Source: a virus
IMG/VR virus record: IMGVR_UViG_3300044641_005933
Location: 1 to 22,091 of that record
DNA: 22,091 nt
Direction: 5' to 3' (one strand)
Shown here one piece after another: positions 19,341 to 22,091 of the stretch (the first letter of the stretch is position 1; every line of letters starts with the position of its first letter). The notes below the pieces were generated by a model. The model was not told where the DNA came from. It did no database searches and was given only the letters and a program-made list of their open reading frames with translations. Made by a program: the position numbers and the translations under genes.

Positions 19341-19361
19341 CGGGGATTGGAAACTAAAGTC

Positions 19362-19390
19362 AGTATAGCTCAAAAGCCAGCCCCCGTAAA
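19362..19390 (-). promoter_or_regulatory. Sigma-70-type promoter of the 19340-18508 operon
   Basis: Minus strand: -35 TTTACG (19390-19385), 17-base spacer, -10 TATACT (19367-19362). Leader about 22 bases, ending CAATCCCCG before ATG. Confidence 0.8.
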
Positions 19391-19405
19391 GGGAGACTGG
19401 CTCAG

Positions 19406-19430
19406 GGAAAGGGACGGGTTACCGCCCCTT
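19406..19430 (-). terminator. Probable terminator after the 19457 gene
   Basis: Stem AAGGGGCGG/CCGTCCCTT (19430-19409) with one G-U pair and a four-base loop, followed by a short TTT. It lies between this gene and the next promoter. Confidence 0.5.
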
Positions 19431-19456
19431 GCGTTCGGGTGTTACCTTGTTGGCAA

Positions 19457-19717
19457 TCAGGCAGGAACGGCTTCGCCTTCGGGGGCCTCAGCGGCTTCCT
19501 CAGCGGGAGCTTCGGGCACGGTGAGGTTGAAGGCCTCGAGAATGTCGCTGTAACCGGCTTGGGCGATGGAACGAATCACGTCGTCGTCGCTCAGGTTGGC
19601 GATTGCTGCCGTCACTGCTTCAGAGTACACGCGGAGAAGCTCTCGCACAGGGGCGTTGGAAATAACACGCTCAGTAAGAACGTTGACCACTTCGGTACGG
19701 TTTGTCATTTCAGACAT
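19457..19717 (-). CDS. Hypothetical protein with Ala/Glu/Pro-rich tail
   Basis: An 86-residue protein beginning MSEMTNRTEVVNVLTERVIS. The first 70 residues are helical with SDDDVIRSIAQAGY; the tail (EAPAEEAAEAPEGEAVPA) is a low-complexity acidic extension. Such small helical proteins with EAP tails are common in phages. ATG 19717 is chosen (TTG 19726 or ATG 19708 are alternatives). The leader is long (about 65 bases) and again without Shine-Dalgarno. Confidence 0.65.
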   Translation of the reverse strand: MSEMTNRTEVVNVLTERVISNAPVRELLRVYSEAVTAAIANLSDDDVIRSIAQAGYSDILEAFNLTVPEAPAEEAAEAPEGEAVPA

Positions 19718-19787
19718 AATAAACAAGTATAAAGGACGAGAGGGAGAAACTTGCGAGCGAACTGTCTCTCTGTTGTTCGCTGGTGCT

Positions 19788-19814
19788 ATTATAGCGTGGA
19801 AGGAGGAAAGTAAA
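19788..19814 (-). promoter_or_regulatory. Candidate promoter for the 19717 gene
   Basis: Minus strand: perfect -10 TATAAT (19793-19788) with a -35-like TTTACT (19814-19809), but the spacer is only 15. A second TATACT lies about 10 bases before ATG. Confidence 0.45.
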
Positions 19815-19815
19815 C

Positions 19816-20085
19816 CTAAATCCGAGTAAACACTCCAAGGAACGCTGCCTGAAGTTTCACGTCAAGCACGGGTATCTCAGGGTGCTTACTTGCGTTTTCC
19901 AAGTCGCGTTTTGATGCCCAATAAATCCTCAAGTCAACCCTGCCCGTGGGGTACCGCTGGTACGTCTTCCTCAGGTACCCGCGCTGCTGCTGCAACCACG
20001 GTTCCCAGACTGCTGTGTCTGCTTTGATGAAGTCGTCGAGGCGATCCTTAGGGGTCACCAAAAACGAAAGACGCTCAATTTCCAC
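19816..20085 (-). CDS. TIGR03792-like ABM-type protein
   Basis: An 89-residue protein beginning MEIERLSFLVTPKDRLDDFI. The pattern, a strand, then DFIKADTAVWEPWLQQQRGYL, then strand-rich VDLRIYWASKRDL and ending LDVKLQAAFLG, matches the TIGR03792 family of cyanobacterial proteins with a ferredoxin-like (antibiotic biosynthesis monooxygenase-like) fold. Enzymatic role is not known; the usual His/Trp positions are partly retained. The start is GTG 20085, overlapping the preceding gene by 11 bases. This is the strongest host clue. Confidence 0.7.
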   Translation of the reverse strand: MEIERLSFLVTPKDRLDDFIKADTAVWEPWLQQQRGYLRKTYQRYPTGRVDLRIYWASKRDLENASKHPEIPVLDVKLQAAFLGVFTRI

Positions 20086-20335
20086 GGGTCCACTCCCCCC
20101 ACTTCCCGATGGGGCACTCCATGTTGGCCATGGTTGTTTTAAGTTTCATGTAACACAAGCAAATGGAACATTGCCCACTTTCAGGCATGTAGCGATCACA
20201 CCCTTCACAAATAGTCAACCTCTCAGCAGCAACCGCTCGGGGCGCAACTGTGGGGTCTTCAAGCAATCGCTTCGCAGTATCCTTGATGGAAGCAGCAAAG
20301 CTGCGACGGCAACATTCTGGGGCGTTGTCATCCAT
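20075..20335 (-). CDS. Zinc-cluster phage protein
   Basis: An 86-residue protein beginning MDDNAPECCRRSFAASIKDT. It contains RLTICEGCDRYMPESGQCSI followed by CLCYMKLK and ending CPIGKWGEW. This CxxC ... CxxC layout with a terminal CPxxKW is known in small zinc-binding proteins of phages; function unknown. ATG 20335 begins 4 bases after the previous gene's stop; the frame upstream to 20368 has only TTG. It overlaps the TIGR03792-like gene by 11 bases. Confidence 0.72.
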   Translation of the reverse strand: MDDNAPECCRRSFAASIKDTAKRLLEDPTVAPRAVAAERLTICEGCDRYMPESGQCSICLCYMKLKTTMANMECPIGKWGEWTRGN

Positions 20336-20339
20336 GGGC

Positions 20340-20798
20340 TTAATCCCAGTACCTGTCAAGGCAGGCAAAGTGCGATATGATTATATATTCCTCGGCGTGC
20401 CTGTAAACCGAGGGCAGAGACCCGTGGTCCTTGTAGTGTTTGAGTTCTGCAACAACTGCCCTAGTAACCGGTGAGTCCGCAACAAACTGCCGAAACCAGA
20501 AAGTGCCGAACTTCTCCAGGTAAACGAAAATAGGATCATTGTGAGTCCATGCACTCCCGTACCCATCGTACCTGGAATCCCAGACGTCGCTCAATAGAAA
20601 AGATTCGAGACGTTCGGGATCATCGATCGTAAAAGTCTGACGATAGTTCTCCGAGTCTGCTTTAGTCCTCTCGAGCAGGTGCTCGTCATCTGTGATGCGA
20701 AACGTTGCATTGATCGTAAGAAAGGGAACCTCTTGTAACCAGAGGTTGCCTTCCGGCGTGACTCTTGGGGTGACTCTAAGGGAGGTGATTTCAAGCAT
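20340..20798 (-). CDS. Hypothetical protein
   Basis: A 152-residue protein beginning MLEITSLRVTPRVTPEGNLW. Strand-rich first half (VPFLTINATFRITDD), then an acidic middle (TIDDPERLESFLLSDVWDS), then WTHNDPIFVYLEKFGTFWFR. No recognisable family. It starts the string of three genes 20798-19816. No clear promoter or Shine-Dalgarno sequence is visible. Confidence 0.6.
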   Translation of the reverse strand: MLEITSLRVTPRVTPEGNLWLQEVPFLTINATFRITDDEHLLERTKADSENYRQTFTIDDPERLESFLLSDVWDSRYDGYGSAWTHNDPIFVYLEKFGTFWFRQFVADSPVTRAVVAELKHYKDHGSLPSVYRHAEEYIIISHFACLDRYWD

Positions 20799-20859
20799 TT
20801 CACATACTGCCAGGGACGTTTTGATGGAGCCATGTAGTTGGTTTCCTTTTATTCGTCAG

Positions 20860-21066
20860 CTATTGGGAAACGCAATAGTTTTTGCTCGAGACCCACCCCT
20901 GCGGGCATGGGCCACCACCGCTGTAATAAACCTGAGTGTTGCCGACTGGCACACAGGAACTACCTGATGTATAGGTGCCGGTCGGGCATTGCCCTTGGCG
21001 GTAGACTGGAGTGCTTTGGGCTAGTGCCGGAGCTATAAGGAGAAAGGAAGCAAGTAGGAGTTTCAT
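20860..21066 (-). CDS. Small secreted Cys-rich protein
   Basis: A 68-residue protein with a signal peptide (MKLLLASFLLIAPALAQS, cleavage after ALA or AQS). The mature part has two similar units: QCPTGTYTSGSSCVP and PCPQGWVSSKNYCVS, each with CP and a later Cys about 11 residues on, so two disulfides are likely. Such repeats occur in exported proteins of cyanobacteria and phages; function unknown. -10 TAAACT (21093-21088), leader TCACTACTCACCC before ATG. Confidence 0.72.
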   Translation of the reverse strand: MKLLLASFLLIAPALAQSTPVYRQGQCPTGTYTSGSSCVPVGNTQVYYSGGGPCPQGWVSSKNYCVSQ

Positions 21067-21087
21067 GGGTGAGTAGTGACTGGACTT

Positions 21088-21093
21088 AGTTTA
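21088..21093 (-). promoter_or_regulatory. -10 element for the secreted-protein gene
   Basis: Minus-strand TAAACT about 22 bases before ATG 21066. The -35 at the expected spacing (CGTGTT) is weak and lies at the terminator arm. Confidence 0.4.
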
Positions 21094-21115
21094 ACCTACG
21101 CTCGGGCAGAAACAC

Positions 21116-21133
21116 GGTAGGGTTCACCCTACC
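21116..21133 (-). terminator. Hairpin containing the stop codon of the gene ending at 21124
   Basis: Perfect 7-bp stem GGTAGGG/CCCTACC with a 4-base loop; the TGA stop (21126-21124) is in the loop. Followed by GTGTTTCTG. Likely weak terminator. Confidence 0.5.
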
Positions 21134-21309
21134 TCGTCTAGAATCTCAGGTGCAAACTCCTCGGCATGCATCAAAAGGTCGGGCCACTCTTGCCATACCA
21201 GGTCTTCGTACAACATGTCCCATACTTGGGTCCGCATTTCCTCAAAAGTCATCTGAGCAATCATTCCCTCAATAATCGCCGTAACAACTTCTTCTCGTGA
21301 ATCTTCCAT
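21124..21309 (-). CDS. Hypothetical acidic helical protein
   Basis: A 61-residue protein beginning MEDSREEVVTAIIEGMIAQM and very acidic throughout (MHAEEFAPEILDEVG). ATG 21309 has AAGGAG six bases upstream, the best Shine-Dalgarno in the window, inside the end of the 51-residue gene. The frame is open to 21435 but without such support. Function unknown. Confidence 0.7.
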   Translation of the reverse strand: MEDSREEVVTAIIEGMIAQMTFEEMRTQVWDMLYEDLVWQEWPDLLMHAEEFAPEILDEVG

Positions 21310-21310
21310 G

Positions 21311-21466
21311 TTACACTCCTTGGTCTTTGAGCTGTTTGTAAATTTCGTCAATACTAATTTTTCCTGCGATGTAGTCCTGGGCAAGACCGAGTTTTTCCAG
21401 GTACAACACCTCATCCATGCTGAATACGGTGTCAAGGTAATCTGATCGAGACTCTTCAGGTGTCAT
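21311..21466 (-). CDS. 51-residue coupled small protein
   Basis: Begins MTPEESRSDYLDTVFSMDEV and ends IDEIYKQLKDQGV. Helical, with a potential short coiled coil. Its ATG overlaps the TGA of the DUF3310-like gene (ATGA), and its last codons carry the AAGGAG of the next gene, so it is flanked by coupling signals on both sides. Function unknown. Confidence 0.65.
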   Translation of the reverse strand: MTPEESRSDYLDTVFSMDEVLYLEKLGLAQDYIAGKISIDEIYKQLKDQGV

Positions 21467-21684
21467 TCTTCAAACTTCGAAATCAAACGGTCAAGATACC
21501 AACGTGCTTTCTTTGAATCCTTTAGTGCATTCTCCTTGTCCCACAGACGGAGCATGTACTTAAGTACCTGGTACTGGAGTGACCCTTTGATCGGGTCAGG
21601 TGCTCGGGCGACAGCATCCTCCAGAATGTCAATAACTTCGATTCTGTAGTTTCGGTAGTAGTCCGGATTGATTGGGTCGCTCAT
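21463..21684 (-). CDS. DUF3310-like (SaV) protein
   Basis: A 73-residue protein beginning MSDPINPDYYRNYRIEVIDI. The pattern NPDYY...IEVIDILED, then LQYQVLKYMLRLWDKENAL and KDSKKARWYLDRLI matches the DUF3310 / SaV-like nucleotide-kinase-associated family of phages. The LKY-RLW-K--KKA-WYLD arrangement is its core. Function is uncertain; some members are thought to be linked to nucleotide metabolism. Confidence 0.85.
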   Translation of the reverse strand: MSDPINPDYYRNYRIEVIDILEDAVARAPDPIKGSLQYQVLKYMLRLWDKENALKDSKKARWYLDRLISKFEE

Positions 21685-21722
21685 TGTTTTCGTGTTTTCG
21701 ATTAAGTGTAGCTTCGTTGAAA

Positions 21723-22091
21723 TTAGGTAAATCCTTCTTGGCGAGTCTCACCTAGAAAAGTTCTCTCCAAAAAAGTCCACCCTTTGTGCTGTTTTTGCTT
21801 GCCATTCATTAACCTGCGCATGCAAGTCTCATTCAACCCATTTTCCTTACACGTGTAACTTAGATTCTTGGTCACAACAATTTCTCCATCTGGGGAGAGT
21901 AGTTTATAAACATATTTTGAGTCAATGGATTTGCCCTTATTCCACGCAGGAGCTCCTTTTTTAGAGTTGCTGATTTTTTGTTTTGTTTCCTCACTCATGA
22001 CCTTTCCAGTATTACACATTCTCAATTTTTCAATTCTTTCTAAATAACATTCACCATGAATTTCCTCGTAAGTTTTTCCTTTTAATGAAGT
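21723..22091 (-). CDS. Homing-endonuclease-type protein, N-terminus beyond window
   Basis: The frame is open through the window edge for 122 codons. It has GKTYEEIHGE, then NUMOD3 (MSEETKQKISNSKKG followed by AWNKGK), then a C-terminal module LLSPDGEIVVTKNLSYTCKE with MRRLMNGKQKQHKGW. This order is typical of phage GIY-YIG or HNH homing endonucleases, but the nuclease domain lies outside. It is visibly AT-richer than its neighbours. The next gene (21684) starts about 40 bases downstream. Confidence 0.78.
   Translation of the reverse strand, partial: TSLKGKTYEEIHGECYLERIEKLRMCNTGKVMSEETKQKISNSKKGAPAWNKGKSIDSKYVYKLLSPDGEIVVTKNLSYTCKENGLNETCMRRLMNGKQKQHKGWTFLERTFLGETRQEGFT

Noticed and set aside
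1-22091. CRISPR arrays, tRNA or rRNA genes, insertion sequences
   Set aside because: I saw no regularly spaced repeats, no cloverleaf-type sequence that I could support and no transposase frame.

Overview
The window looks like part of a tailed-phage genome. Genes are short, tightly packed and mostly of unknown function. Almost all lie on the minus strand; only one convincing gene (2465-3106) is on the plus strand. Typical phage families are present: a DUF932-type protein, a DUF3310-like protein, a FEN-type 5'-3' exonuclease, a T4 Pnk-like kinase, a PPP-family phosphatase, an ArdA-like antirestriction protein and four free-standing homing-endonuclease-type genes. A cyanobacterial host is my best guess. 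It rests on a protein resembling the cyanobacterial TIGR03792 family (19816-20085), a small membrane protein of a type I associate with cyanophages (15021-15230), and many leaders with no Shine-Dalgarno sequence. No structural, tail or photosynthesis gene is visible, so the host remains an inference.

Layout, read in the direction of minus-strand transcription (right to left). 22091-17667: many small hypothetical genes in overlapping strings (secreted Cys-rich protein, DUF3310-like, zinc-cluster protein, SLOG-like protein), started at the left end of an AT-rich homing endonuclease that runs off the window. 17646-14326: polynucleotide-kinase-like P-loop protein, PPP phosphatase, 5'-3' exonuclease, two tiny coupled genes and a homing-endonuclease-like gene. 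14298-8972: a TET/JBP-type 2-oxoglutarate/Fe(II) dioxygenase, a protein resembling amino acid:DNA transferases (aGPT-Pplase/ADDT group), inositol-3-phosphate synthase, an HNH homing endonuclease, a HAD-type phosphatase and a P-loop protein. 8842-4905: HNH-like protein, PD-(D/E)XK-like protein, zinc-ribbon proteins, ArdA-like protein and small hypotheticals. 4815-3114: DUF932-type protein and a GIY-YIG endonuclease. 3106-2095: the lone plus-strand gene and a 370-base intergenic region with hairpins and a repeated 15-mer. 2094-1: five or six short hypothetical genes, each mostly with its own promoter.

The most interesting block is 10375-14298. A TET/JBP enzyme would oxidise the 5-methyl group of thymine or 5-methylcytosine in phage DNA, a transferase-like enzyme would replace or extend the hydroxymethyl group, and inositol-3-phosphate synthase would supply inositol phosphate from glucose 6-phosphate. 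Together they suggest a DNA hypermodification pathway, possibly with an inositol-derived group. The ArdA-like protein would be a second, independent defence against host restriction.

Regulation is unusually readable. At least ten genes or operons are preceded by a sigma-70-type promoter close to TTTACA-N17-TA(A/T)ACT. Several promoters are fused to the preceding gene: in four cases the stop codon of the upstream gene is part of the -10 hexamer, and in one the U-tract of a terminator is the -35 hexamer. Many leaders lack a Shine-Dalgarno sequence and instead carry a C-rich ACCCC-GAACC stretch just before ATG.
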